From the NCBI GenBank assembly GCA_017940895.1, contig JAGAXM010000031.1:1-48375 (forward strand): a stretch of 48,375 nucleotides of DNA. The letters run 5' to 3'. Positions 8,341 to 14,764 of this stretch are shown here, piece by piece. The stretch's first letter is position 1. Each line of letters begins with the position of its first letter. The translations under genes were made by a program, and so were the position numbers. The notes under the pieces are model-generated. The model saw only the letters and a program-made list of their open reading frames with translations, made no database searches and was not told the DNA's origin. The DNA is from Clostridiales bacterium (GTDB taxonomy: Bacteria > Bacillota > Clostridia > Saccharofermentanales > Saccharofermentanaceae).

Positions 8341-8355
8341 CTTTTCTGTTATAGC

Positions 8356-8382
8356 AAAAGGGAACTAATTGTACTTAGTCCC
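8356..8382 (-). terminator. Weak intrinsic terminator-like hairpin
   Basis: A GGGACTAA / TTAGTTCCC stem with one bulged base and a short loop spans 8382-8360 on the minus strand and is followed by only four T residues. It lies downstream of the 154-aa gene ending at 8429 and upstream of the 8312 promoter, where a terminator is expected. Confidence 0.4.
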
Positions 8383-8428
8383 CTCTCGCCTGTGTATATC
8401 TGGGATACTTATAAGAAAGTATTCCGCT

Positions 8429-8893
8429 CTACATATAAAGCCAACCGTAGATGTTTATCCACGGTGGATTCTTATAGACACCAACCATTGAACGCCAATA
8501 CTGATAGTTAAGACTGTCCGGTAGTTCCTCACAGGCGCCGCGTTCACAAAACCCCTTTTCTACTCTTTTGATCCTATTAACCAAGAAGTCGCTTTTAGAT
8601 ATAAGTACGGCTCTTGAATTATCCGGTGATGTATACCAAGGCGAAACCTTTCGCGGATCAAGCCCTACAGCATGATACTTATCGAGAATAAACCATACGC
8701 AACGAGTTGAATCAATAAACCTGGGCTTAGGCAGCACCAAGATACACTGAGTATCAGAACGATTAACATATGAGTTAAACTCATAACGATAATCCCCATT
8801 ATACTCAACGAAAGTTAAGTCAAATCCTCCAAACAGATTTTTATCACTCATTATGTTTGGAAGTTTCTCAATTTCTCGAAACGGATTATTCAT
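8429..8893 (-). CDS. Hypothetical protein, 154 aa
   Basis: The ATG at 8893 (MNNPFREIEK) is preferred; an in-frame GTG four codons upstream is possible. Neither has a good ribosome site, so the start is uncertain. The protein is soluble, rich in Trp/Tyr/Arg, with short strand-like stretches (QCILVLPKPRF, CVWFILDKYH) and three Cys near the middle and C-terminus. I recognise no family. It follows a 73-aa gene by about 30 bases in the unit starting at the 9193 promoter. Confidence 0.6.
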   Translation of the reverse strand: MNNPFREIEKLPNIMSDKNLFGGFDLTFVEYNGDYRYEFNSYVNRSDTQCILVLPKPRFIDSTRCVWFILDKYHAVGLDPRKVSPWYTSPDNSRAVLISKSDFLVNRIKRVEKGFCERGACEELPDSLNYQYWRSMVGVYKNPPWINIYGWLYM

Positions 8894-8921
8894 CACAAAA
8901 ATCACACAAAAAAGATCGATA

Positions 8922-9143
8922 TTATGCCGATATATATTCTCTTACAGGTACCAAATTATTCACATGATACTTAGTGAACTCCCCGAAGATATTTTTTACG
9001 TTTCCGAAGCCATCGAGGAACAGCTTCTGTGCACGTAAAATCTCTTCGATCTCAACTTCTGATAACGATTCTTCGGATTTTGTCTTAATGTCGGCGCTCG
9101 CAACACAACGCCCGCTTTTAGAATCAACTAACTTGATATACAT
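8922..9143 (-). CDS. Small hypothetical protein, 73 aa
   Basis: AAGGAG lies 9 bases before the ATG at 9143. The N-terminal pattern (MYIKLVDSKSGRCVASADI) resembles the opening strands of several other small proteins in this element, for example the 152-aa gene at 453 (MKFKVIDKKTGKEAD), hinting at a shared small fold. A helical region and an aromatic C-terminus follow. It is the first gene of a two-gene unit behind the 9193 promoter. Function unknown. Confidence 0.65.
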   Translation of the reverse strand: MYIKLVDSKSGRCVASADIKTKSEESLSEVEIEEILRAQKLFLDGFGNVKNIFGEFTKYHVNNLVPVREYISA

Positions 9144-9192
9144 TGATGCTTACTCCTTAAAATTAAAGTTTAAGCACAAATAATACAGTAAT

Positions 9193-9221
9193 AATATACA
9201 CGTTTTCTACGACTTAATCAA
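9193..9221 (-). promoter_or_regulatory. Sigma-A-like promoter for the 73-aa / 154-aa unit
   Basis: Minus strand: TTGATT (9221-9216), 17 bp, TATATT (9198-9193), about 50 bp before the ATG at 9143. It lacks the GAATGT element, so the element uses at least two promoter types. Confidence 0.5.
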
Positions 9222-9227
9222 CACACG

Positions 9228-9256
9228 AAAAAAGGGGCACCGTTGCCGGCACCCCC
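9228..9256 (-). terminator. Strong intrinsic terminator after the DUF2800 gene
   Basis: On the minus strand a nine-pair stem, GGGGTGCCG with CGGTGCCCC (two G-T wobbles) and a GCAA loop, is followed directly by six T residues (9233-9228). It begins 24 bases after the stop of the nuclease gene. Confidence 0.85.
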
Positions 9257-9280
9257 AAAAACAAAGGAAATGTAACAGTG

Positions 9281-10459
9281 TTACGCTGATTTAGGTTCCT
9301 CTTTAACCTCGGGAATATACTCATCGTGAGGATCATCCGCAGGAACGAGGCTTAAAGAGGGTTTTGAGAAACTGACAAGTTCCTCAAAGGAATCTCTGAA
9401 AGTTGCCTTACCGACCTTCTTTTCAAGTTTAGATGGACTGAGAACTTCCGGCTCTGAATAGACAAAACCGTCTTCAAGTCCCATCTCCTTAGCTCTTGCT
9501 ACAACTGCATCAGTATTAGCAAATTTTCTGGTTTTCTTCCCTTCAATCAACTTATAGCCTTCCCATCTTGTGCCATTCTCTATTGCTTCCTTTTTTGCAT
9601 AGTCCAAAAGTCCTGATCCCCAAGAACTGACTTCAGATGCGATAGGCAAAAGTGCTGCAACCTCAGATGGAGTCATAAGATTACCCTTTCTTTCGAGGTC
9701 GAGCCTACTGATACTTTCGAGGGCGTTCTTGTTCTTCAATGAACAAAATGCTTTAGCTTTACAGTATTTACACCAAGATCCTTCGCACAGTTCACCTGCA
9801 CCTGCGAGCGCCATATTACCATAAGGACGAAGAATCTTGTTGCTCCACTCATAAAGATCATTAATGTCAATACTCCATGTCTCATAGTTATTGATCCTGG
9901 GCTGGCATACAGTCACATACACTCTCTTTATGTTAGGAAAACCGGCATAGAAGTCCTGAAGAGCACCTACAGCATAGACCTTCATCTGATCGTTATCTTC
10001 AGCTTCCACCTTAACACGGCCATACTTGAGATCGACTATATGAAGAGTATCATCAGAGATCATAATACAATCGGCAGTACCAAAACCACCAGGAATAAAC
10101 TTATCGAAGTGAACAACACGTTCCAGCATTACTATAGGGTTATTAAACCTTGCCGCGATATCCTTAAGAAGATTCACATACATATCAGTATAATCTTCAA
10201 GATCCTCTCCATCATATTCACTGACCGGACGCTCCGCAACAGGATACCCAAAAGCTATACGAGCCTTATATTCGGCAAGGGCATGTGCAGCCGTTCCCTC
10301 TTCTGCGGCCTCGCTCGTCTCATTTGGAAACATACTTTCCATAACAAAAGACGGAGTACAGTGAAGATGTCTCGATGCCGATGAAGGCGGGAAAATACTA
10401 TGAGCCTTATCGGTAGTGTTTTCATTATTGATGTTTGTTATGCTATTGATCTGTACCAT
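9281..10459 (-). CDS. DUF2800 family PD-(D/E)XK nuclease with predicted Fe-S cluster (Cas4/AddB-like)
   Basis: 392 aa; AAGGAGG precedes the ATG. The nuclease core is visible as GTADCIMI (Asp130) and LHIVDLKYG (Asp143, Lys145). A Cys near the N-terminus (Cys34) plus CxxC and CxxxxxC spacing at Cys230, Cys233 and Cys239 matches the 4Fe-4S arrangement of Cas4 and AddB. DUF2800 proteins are common in Clostridia prophages and are thought to be exonucleases in recombination or replication; that role comes from the family, not from experiment. The gene is a single-gene unit with its own element-class promoter (10493) and terminator (9228). Confidence 0.9.
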   Translation of the reverse strand: MVQINSITNINNENTTDKAHSIFPPSSASRHLHCTPSFVMESMFPNETSEAAEEGTAAHALAEYKARIAFGYPVAERPVSEYDGEDLEDYTDMYVNLLKDIAARFNNPIVMLERVVHFDKFIPGGFGTADCIMISDDTLHIVDLKYGRVKVEAEDNDQMKVYAVGALQDFYAGFPNIKRVYVTVCQPRINNYETWSIDINDLYEWSNKILRPYGNMALAGAGELCEGSWCKYCKAKAFCSLKNKNALESISRLDLERKGNLMTPSEVAALLPIASEVSSWGSGLLDYAKKEAIENGTRWEGYKLIEGKKTRKFANTDAVVARAKEMGLEDGFVYSEPEVLSPSKLEKKVGKATFRDSFEELVSFSKPSLSLVPADDPHDEYIPEVKEEPKSA

Positions 10460-10492
10460 AATCAGACCTCCTTCGTTTTGTATGATAATTAA

Positions 10493-10533
10493 ATTATAGG
10501 TAATCAGAAGATGACATTCCGATTATCAAACAA
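10493..10533 (-). promoter_or_regulatory. Element-class promoter P2
   Basis: Minus strand: TATAAT at 10498-10493, 15 bp, then GAATGT at 10519-10514, preceded by TTGTTTGATAATCG. The transcribed start region (TTTAAT ... CATACAAAA) matches that of the 12312 promoter. It drives the DUF2800 nuclease about 34 bp downstream. Confidence 0.7.
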
Positions 10534-10542
10534 GGCAAGAAA

Positions 10543-10944
10543 TCACTTATAAGTCTTCCACTTGCCGTTTTCGAAAACATAGACATAATTCAGATCGCAC
10601 TGGAGCATGGTGTCAATATCGGCAAAGAACCCATTTGGACCTTCTCCCTCTATGACACGACCGTCATTGACGTGGGAAATCAGGTATCTGCGGTTTGATA
10701 ACTCTATGAACTTAATTTGACAATTATCAAACCTTTCCTTAAATTGCTGATAAAACCTCTTGCAAAATCTCGGTCCGGCAATGCTTCCAAAACTATGATG
10801 CGAGATCAATTCGTTGATAACCTTAGTATCCGTGAAATGAGTTCTCAATTCTGCACCAAGATTAGAAGGATTCCCATCATTCCAATTCCATGCGGTGATA
10901 TATCCATTCTCTACCGGTAAAGCTATTATCGCTCTTGTACTCAT
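10543..10944 (-). CDS. Hypothetical phage-type protein, 133 aa
   Basis: The ATG at 10944 (MSTRAIIALP) is chosen because it follows the upstream stop directly (TAATATG) and has GAAGG 11 bases before it. The opening MSTRAIIAL with a nearby NWNDGNPSNLGAEL matches a style of small proteins seen in phages and plasmids of Firmicutes, where a 'MGTRxxIxV ... DGYP' start recurs. The biochemical role is unknown. It is the last gene of the four-gene unit from the 12312 promoter. Confidence 0.65.
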   Translation of the reverse strand: MSTRAIIALPVENGYITAWNWNDGNPSNLGAELRTHFTDTKVINELISHHSFGSIAGPRFCKRFYQQFKERFDNCQIKFIELSNRRYLISHVNDGRVIEGEGPNGFFADIDTMLQCDLNYVYVFENGKWKTYK

Positions 10945-10945
10945 A

Positions 10946-11473
10946 TTACTTATAACCTTCAATCCTCTTAACAATTGACTTGTCCTGCATACCACCCATA
11001 ATCTGCTTCATACGCCACAACTCTTCTGGTGCCATTTCTTTAGAATCCCCATTTGTACAGATTCCAAAGATCTCATGTTTCTGAATAAAGCAACTAAAGA
11101 AGAAATCCACTTCCTCTTTCCACAGCTCTTTGTAAAAGTCGTATTCTATGCCTATCTGTATTGCTTGAGCTTTTGTACATGTGATGCCGTAAATAGATCT
11201 ACTACCCTTTCCTGTTCTGTAATAATACGTCTTAGACGACCAGTCTGGCACAATCTTATAGAACAGCTGACGTAAAAGCATCTTTTCATAATCTGTCTGA
11301 TAACGGAACTCATGGTCTTCTTCTTTATCTTCTTCCAGATCGACAGACTCCACGCCGTACTTTTCCATTAGCAGAGCAAGTTTTCGTTCAGCGACTTCTT
11401 TTTCTCCACCAACACCACGCTCGGCAAGCGATTTTAACTTCAATAAGAGTTCCTTTTTCTTATCGTTAGCCAT
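10946..11473 (-). CDS. DUF2786-like protein
   Basis: 175 aa. The N-terminal 45 residues fit the DUF2786 pattern, a helical hairpin like KLKSLAERGVGGEKEVAERK followed by LLMEKYGV. The rest is Tyr/Phe/Trp-rich with one KGSRSIYG loop and a helical region. DUF2786 occurs in phage and plasmid proteins with no firm biochemical role. The start is five bases after the stop of the zinc-ribbon gene and the stop is one base before the next start. Confidence 0.65.
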   Translation of the reverse strand: MANDKKKELLLKLKSLAERGVGGEKEVAERKLALLMEKYGVESVDLEEDKEEDHEFRYQTDYEKMLLRQLFYKIVPDWSSKTYYYRTGKGSRSIYGITCTKAQAIQIGIEYDFYKELWKEEVDFFFSCFIQKHEIFGICTNGDSKEMAPEELWRMKQIMGGMQDKSIVKRIEGYK

Positions 11474-11478
11474 AGATA

Positions 11479-11631
11479 TTACCCTTTCAGCTTAGACTCA
11501 CAGCGATAACAACTATCAGGGATATTATCACCATGGAATGTTTCTTTGTAACCACATTCAGGACACCTAACCTCATGGGTTACAAGCTTATTGTGATGAT
11601 AATCATCAAGTCTGATCCATTTACGCATCAT
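11479..11631 (-). CDS. 50-aa zinc-ribbon protein
   Basis: Reads MMRKWIRLDDYHHNKL and continues to CPECGY, then CYRCES, so two CxxC pairs about 18 residues apart predict one Zn2+ site in a mini zinc ribbon. A GGGGG ribosome site overlaps the end of the upstream gene, and the frame fits exactly between its neighbours (8 bases after one stop, 5 bases before the next start). Such mini zinc ribbons are common in phages as nucleic-acid- or protein-binding accessories; the role here is unknown. The second ATG is an equally good start. Confidence 0.75.
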   Translation of the reverse strand: MMRKWIRLDDYHHNKLVTHEVRCPECGYKETFHGDNIPDSCYRCESKLKG

Positions 11632-11639
11632 CTACCCCC

Positions 11640-12284
11640 TTAATAAGCCATAGGTGTTTGAGCCGAAGCATGTGCAAGGTTAGAAAGATCCCTAAAGATC
11701 ATCGGAGCCATATCAGGCGTGGCTTCGTTAATACTTGCGATGTTGTAGCTTTCAAAGATCTTCTGAACATCAGAAGTTCTATTAGCCATATACAGGTTAC
11801 GGAGAACTTCATCAAACCTTCTTCTTTCCTCAGCAGAAAGATAAGACTTGTTATCCTGTACAGGCTGCTGAGTTACAACCTGAGCGACATTCTGAGGGTT
11901 AGGCGACTGAACAGGATATCCTTGAACACCTACAGGAACCACGGGCGCCACAGGAGCACCTGCAGCAACTGGCGTTGAAACAGGAACAAAGTTTCTCTGT
12001 TGCTGAATAGGCACCTGCGGTACAACAGGCTGTGCACCAGGCATTGTAACAGGAGTAAAAGAAACCGGCTGATTATTACGGAGAGCCATAAGATCACCCT
12101 TAGCCATGTGATTATATATCGACTCATTGATGTATGCCGTTCTTAACTCCTGAATAGCGATCAATTCACGCTTATTTGCTATCTCCTTTTCGAGATTTGC
12201 TATTTCCTTGTTCAGAGCCATTATAGTGCGGCGCGAATCCGCTAACTCCTTATAAGCGGTCATAATATAACTATCCATAACCAT
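11640..12284 (-). CDS. Coiled-coil protein with Pro/Gln/Val-rich central region
   Basis: 214 aa. An N-terminal helix with heptads (about residues 10-55, ALNKEIANLEKEIANK) predicts a coiled coil. A low-complexity Pro/Val/Gln stretch follows (about 72-142), then a compact helical C-terminus (about 148-214). There is no catalytic motif. The build suggests an oligomeric scaffold or single-strand-binding accessory with a flexible linker, but that is a guess from shape. First gene of the 12312 transcript. Confidence 0.65.
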   Translation of the reverse strand: MVMDSYIMTAYKELADSRRTIMALNKEIANLEKEIANKRELIAIQELRTAYINESIYNHMAKGDLMALRNNQPVSFTPVTMPGAQPVVPQVPIQQQRNFVPVSTPVAAGAPVAPVVPVGVQGYPVQSPNPQNVAQVVTQQPVQDNKSYLSAEERRRFDEVLRNLYMANRTSDVQKIFESYNIASINEATPDMAPMIFRDLSNLAHASAQTPMAY

Positions 12285-12311
12285 TACCTACCTTTGTTTT
12301 TGTATGATTAA

Positions 12312-12351
12312 ATTATAGATACTTGGTATATAACATTCAGATTTTCAAGTC
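12312..12351 (-). promoter_or_regulatory. Element-class promoter P3
   Basis: Minus strand: TATAAT at 12317-12312, 15 bp, GAATGT at 12338-12333, preceded by CTTGAAAATCT. The upstream block lies inside the 3' end of the preceding gene (stop at 12337), so it is conserved despite overlapping coding sequence. It drives the coiled-coil, zinc-ribbon, DUF2786-like and 133-aa genes. Confidence 0.7.
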
Positions 12352-12618
12352 TGCGAAAGTAGTGAACAAAGCACGCGAGTCAAAAAATACAGTCTCTCCA
12401 TCCGGCGCTTCCCTACAAGCACTCCAATGAAATGCACTCCGAGCAATACCGCTAAGATAAACCTCTCCCCCGAGAAGTTCATAAGCATCGGCATCACAAA
12501 TCAAATGGCCTTTATATGTATATGCCGTAAGAGAAGTAGCCACGGCTATTTGCTTAAGATCTTTCTTGTGGTACCCCAATTCCTTAAGATACGTCTTGTC
12601 ATTATCTGTTAACTTCAT
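12337..12618 (-). CDS. Hypothetical protein, 93 aa
   Basis: GAGGT lies 9 bases before the ATG. The sequence has a short helical start (KTYLKELGYHKKDL), a beta-like centre (TAYTYKGHLICDADAYELLGG) and a Trp/Cys segment (FHWSACREA). It resembles no family I know. Second gene of the unit starting at the 12877 promoter. The last bases of the gene also hold the upstream block of promoter P3. Confidence 0.65.
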   Translation of the reverse strand: MKLTDNDKTYLKELGYHKKDLKQIAVATSLTAYTYKGHLICDADAYELLGGEVYLSGIARSAFHWSACREAPDGETVFFDSRALFTTFADLKI

Positions 12619-12630
12619 ATGTTTAGCACC

Positions 12631-12846
12631 TCACTTCCACCAATTCCTATAAACTTCGATCACATCATCCTGATTGTTCTCGAAATCCTTCCCGCGCTTA
12701 TAAATTGAGATATCAGTTGCCTTAATCTCACCGCTATGGAGCCACTTTATGGCGGATCTTAAGTCATCATAGCCATAAGCCTCGAAGCCCTCGCTCTCAC
12801 CTTCTTTATCAACGTAATAGATAATGTATACCGACTTAGTTCTCAC
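12631..12846 (-). CDS. Small hypothetical protein, about 71 aa
   Basis: The open frame begins at a GTG (12855) that overlaps the AAGGAG ribosome site, so the GTG at 12846, 8 bases after it, is the likelier start (then RTKSVYIIYYVD). Predicted beta-hairpin followed by a helix (DLRSAIKWLHSGEI) and a strand (ATDISIYKR). No family recognised. First gene behind the 12877 promoter, divergent from the recombinase. Confidence 0.6.
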   Translation of the reverse strand: MRTKSVYIIYYVDKEGESEGFEAYGYDDLRSAIKWLHSGEIKATDISIYKRGKDFENNQDDVIEVYRNWWK

Positions 12847-12876
12847 ACCATTCACTCCTTTGATATTTATGGTCTA

Positions 12877-12917
12877 ATTATAAAAATTCCGCACACAACA
12901 TTCCGAATATCAAACAA
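12877..12917 (-). promoter_or_regulatory. Element-class promoter P1
   Basis: Minus strand: TATAAT at 12882-12877, 15 bp, GAATGT at 12903-12898, preceded by TTGTTTGATATTCG, nearly identical to the block at 10514. About 31 bp upstream of the chosen GTG at 12846. Confidence 0.7.
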
Positions 12918-12921
12918 AGTG

Positions 12922-12963
12922 TAACAACAACTAATATACATTGTTATATATTTGTATTAACAA
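12922..12963. repeat. Three TAACAA/TTGTTA half-sites, possible operator
   Basis: TAACAA at 12922-12927, its reverse complement TTGTTA at 12941-12946 and TAACAA at 12958-12963 form overlapping inverted repeats between the leftward P1 promoter and the rightward recombinase. This is the normal place for a repressor site. Short A+T-rich half-sites can occur by chance. Confidence 0.3.
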
Positions 12964-13010
12964 AAGGCTAAAAACAGTAAAATACAGCATAATCTGTCTG
13001 GCAAAATCCG

Positions 13011-13038
13011 TGTAAACACGCTCAAAGACAAGTATAAT
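13011..13038 (+). promoter_or_regulatory. Putative recombinase promoter
   Basis: TATAAT at 13033-13038 with a poor -35 (TGTAAA, 13011-13016) 16 bp upstream. The ATG follows at 13077. The GAATGT element of the minus-strand units is absent. Confidence 0.45.
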
Positions 13039-13076
13039 TGACTTGTGTATATCAGGGTTCAGGAGAGACAAGCGTT

Positions 13077-14666
13077 ATGCGTGCCGTTTTGTATTTGCGT
13101 TATTCAAGTTATGCTCAGACAGAGCAGTCCATCGAAGGTCAAAATAGAGAGTGTACGGAATATTGCCGGAAGAATGGATATACCATTGTCGGTAAATACA
13201 TAGATCGAGCCAAATCCGCCAACAAGAACATTGAGAAAAGAACAGAATTTCTCCGTATGATGAACGACAGCGCGAGAGATATGTTTGATGTTGTGGTAGT
13301 CTGGGCGCTTGATCGTTTTGCCAGAAGTACGAGAGATGCATCGTATTATCGGTCAATCCTTAAGAGCAACAACGTGCGGCTTGTGTCGACCAGAGAGACG
13401 GTTCCTGATGATCCGTCAGGCATTATTATAGGCAATCTGTTCGATGCCTTTGCGGAGTATTATTCAGCAGAATTATCTATCAAGGTTACTAGAGGAATGA
13501 AAGAATCAGCCCTAAAAGGACAATCTTTAGGTTCTTATGCGCCGGTAGGATACATCGTGAATAAAGAAAAGAAGTACGAGGTCGATGAGACTGTTGCCGA
13601 TAAGTTAAGAAAAGCATGGGAAATGTTTGCTGACGGTGCGAAGAAAAAAGAAGTCATCGAGTATTTAGAGACAGTCGGAATTAGAAACTCTATGGGGAAA
13701 CGACCATGGACCTACAATTCCCTTAGGAGAATGTTCGAAAACGAGATGTATGTAGGAACATATAACAAGAACGGTGTGCGCCTAGAAGGGGCTATTCCGG
13801 CCATTATAGACAATAAACTGTGGTTACAAGTGCAAGAACGACTTAACGGAGGTATATCCCCTATGCAAACTGCTAATAATTATCTCTTTTCGACCAAATT
13901 GTATTGCGCCCACTGTGGCGAACGTATGACGGCTTATTCCGGCACGGGCGGTCATAACGGAATCCAATATTTGTATTACCGCTGCAAGAACCACGGAAAA
14001 AAGAAAAACGATCCGTTGTATTGCAAAGCAAAACCAATAAAGAAGACTCTATTGGAAAATGCTGTGATAGATGACACGATTAAGCTGTTTTTGGCTGTCG
14101 ATCTGGATGTACTTACTGATTATCTTTATGAGGATCTTGAAGAATTCTTATCGATAGAATCGGCTCCGAGCCTTGAATTGAATATACGAAAAGCCCAAAC
14201 ACAGATAACAAACCTGACAGAAGCGATCGCTATTCACGGCTATACGACAGCCATAGGCGAGCGATTAAGCGAGGCTGAAAGAGAATTAGAGAAACTGATG
14301 AGAACCAAGGAAGAAATGGAGATTATATTTCCCACCAGAGAGGAATTAAGAACTTATCTTCATAAGAAATTCAATAAAGGTGAGTTCAGTCACGAGGAGA
14401 AGGTCCTGATAGTACAAGAAATCGTTGACCGGATAGAGTATTCGTGTGAAGAGAATGACGAGAAGCACATTAAGATCGTGTATAACCTCTGGGGGCAGAC
14501 TGCCGTTAAGAAGGATCTAAGAATACAGGAAAGAATAACCGAACTTAGCAAAACGGCAGAAAATGAAACCGCCCTGAAAGCCCGAAATAAAAGGGCTAAC
14601 AAGGCGGGTTCGAGATTTAACGACTGGTGCACCTCCAGGGACTCGAACCCTGGGCCCACTGATTAA
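13077..14666 (+). CDS. Large serine recombinase (site-specific integrase of the element)
   Basis: 529 aa from the ATG at 13077 (AGGAGAG 9 bases upstream); a longer open frame from 13038 lies on the promoter. The resolvase domain (1-145) has the nucleophile region LYLRYSS (Ser10 or Ser11) and DRFARSTRD. A recombinase domain (about 150-260) and a zinc ribbon follow (Cys277, Cys280, Cys303, Cys316), then a coiled coil (about 375-430). These enzymes cut attP and attB with a 2-bp stagger and rejoin them. The last 14 residues (CTSRDSNPGPTD at the end) are read antisense through the 3' half of tRNA-Lys, and the stop codon falls in the tRNA anticodon loop. This places the attachment site at the 3' end of the gene. 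Confidence 0.95.
   Translation: MRAVLYLRYSSYAQTEQSIEGQNRECTEYCRKNGYTIVGKYIDRAKSANKNIEKRTEFLRMMNDSARDMFDVVVVWALDRFARSTRDASYYRSILKSNNVRLVSTRETVPDDPSGIIIGNLFDAFAEYYSAELSIKVTRGMKESALKGQSLGSYAPVGYIVNKEKKYEVDETVADKLRKAWEMFADGAKKKEVIEYLETVGIRNSMGKRPWTYNSLRRMFENEMYVGTYNKNGVRLEGAIPAIIDNKLWLQVQERLNGGISPMQTANNYLFSTKLYCAHCGERMTAYSGTGGHNGIQYLYYRCKNHGKKKNDPLYCKAKPIKKTLLENAVIDDTIKLFLAVDLDVLTDYLYEDLEEFLSIESAPSLELNIRKAQTQITNLTEAIAIHGYTTAIGERLSEAERELEKLMRTKEEMEIIFPTREELRTYLHKKFNKGEFSHEEKVLIVQEIVDRIEYSCEENDEKHIKIVYNLWGQTAVKKDLRIQERITELSKTAENETALKARNKRANKAGSRFNDWCTSRDSNPGPTD
14606..14650. repeat. Inverted repeat around the tRNA 3' end; probable attachment site
   Basis: GGGTTCGAG (14606-14614) and CTCGAACCC (14642-14650) are perfect 9-bp inverted copies 27 bp apart, with a palindromic centre GGTGCACC (14626-14633). 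The right arm is the T-arm of tRNA-Lys and the left arm lies in the recombinase gene. A 45-bp dyad is the size of serine-integrase att sites. The exact crossover point cannot be read without the other end. Confidence 0.5.
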
Positions 14667-14700
14667 GAGTCAGTTGCTCTACCATCTGAGCTAGAGGTGC
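14625..14700 (-). tRNA. tRNA-Lys (anticodon CTT)
   Basis: 76 bases on the minus strand, 5' end at 14700. Acceptor stem GCACCTC pairs with GAGGTGC, discriminator A, and an encoded CCA (14627-14625). D-loop AGCTCAGATGGTAGAGC, anticodon stem ACTGA/TCAGT with loop CTCTTAA (anticodon CTT at 14667-14665), T-arm GGGTTCGAGTCCC. All cloverleaf elements are intact, so integration of the element left a functional gene. It decodes AAG lysine codons. Confidence 0.97.
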
Positions 14701-14714
14701 TTGACAGCTTGATT

Positions 14715-14742
14715 ATTATAACATTGCGAAATCAGTTGTCAA
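14715..14742 (-). promoter_or_regulatory. Consensus sigma-A promoter of tRNA-Lys
   Basis: Minus strand: TTGACA (14742-14737), 16 bp, TATAAT (14720-14715); both hexamers are perfect. The predicted start is about 8 bases before the tRNA. Without a terminator in view, read-through would enter the element antisense to the recombinase. Confidence 0.85.
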
Positions 14743-14764
14743 CCACTTTTTGAGAAAATTTTTA

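Larger units (their letters stand above)
1..14628. mobile_element. Right arm of an integrated mobile element (prophage- or ICE-like), left end outside window
   Basis: A block of mostly unknown, A+T-rich, minus-strand genes ends at a large serine recombinase that abuts and overlaps tRNA-Lys. To the right, gene content becomes ordinary housekeeping. Phage/ICE-type genes include a DUF2800 nuclease, an SF2 helicase, a DUF2786-like protein and many genes of 33-160 codons with stop/start overlaps. Transcription units share a private promoter class (see 1492, 4220, 10493, 12312, 12877). No structural, relaxase, coupling-protein or replication-initiator gene is visible, so the element type is undecided. 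The right boundary is inferred at the centre of the inverted repeat around the tRNA 3' end. The matching left attachment site must lie before position 1. Confidence 0.85.
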
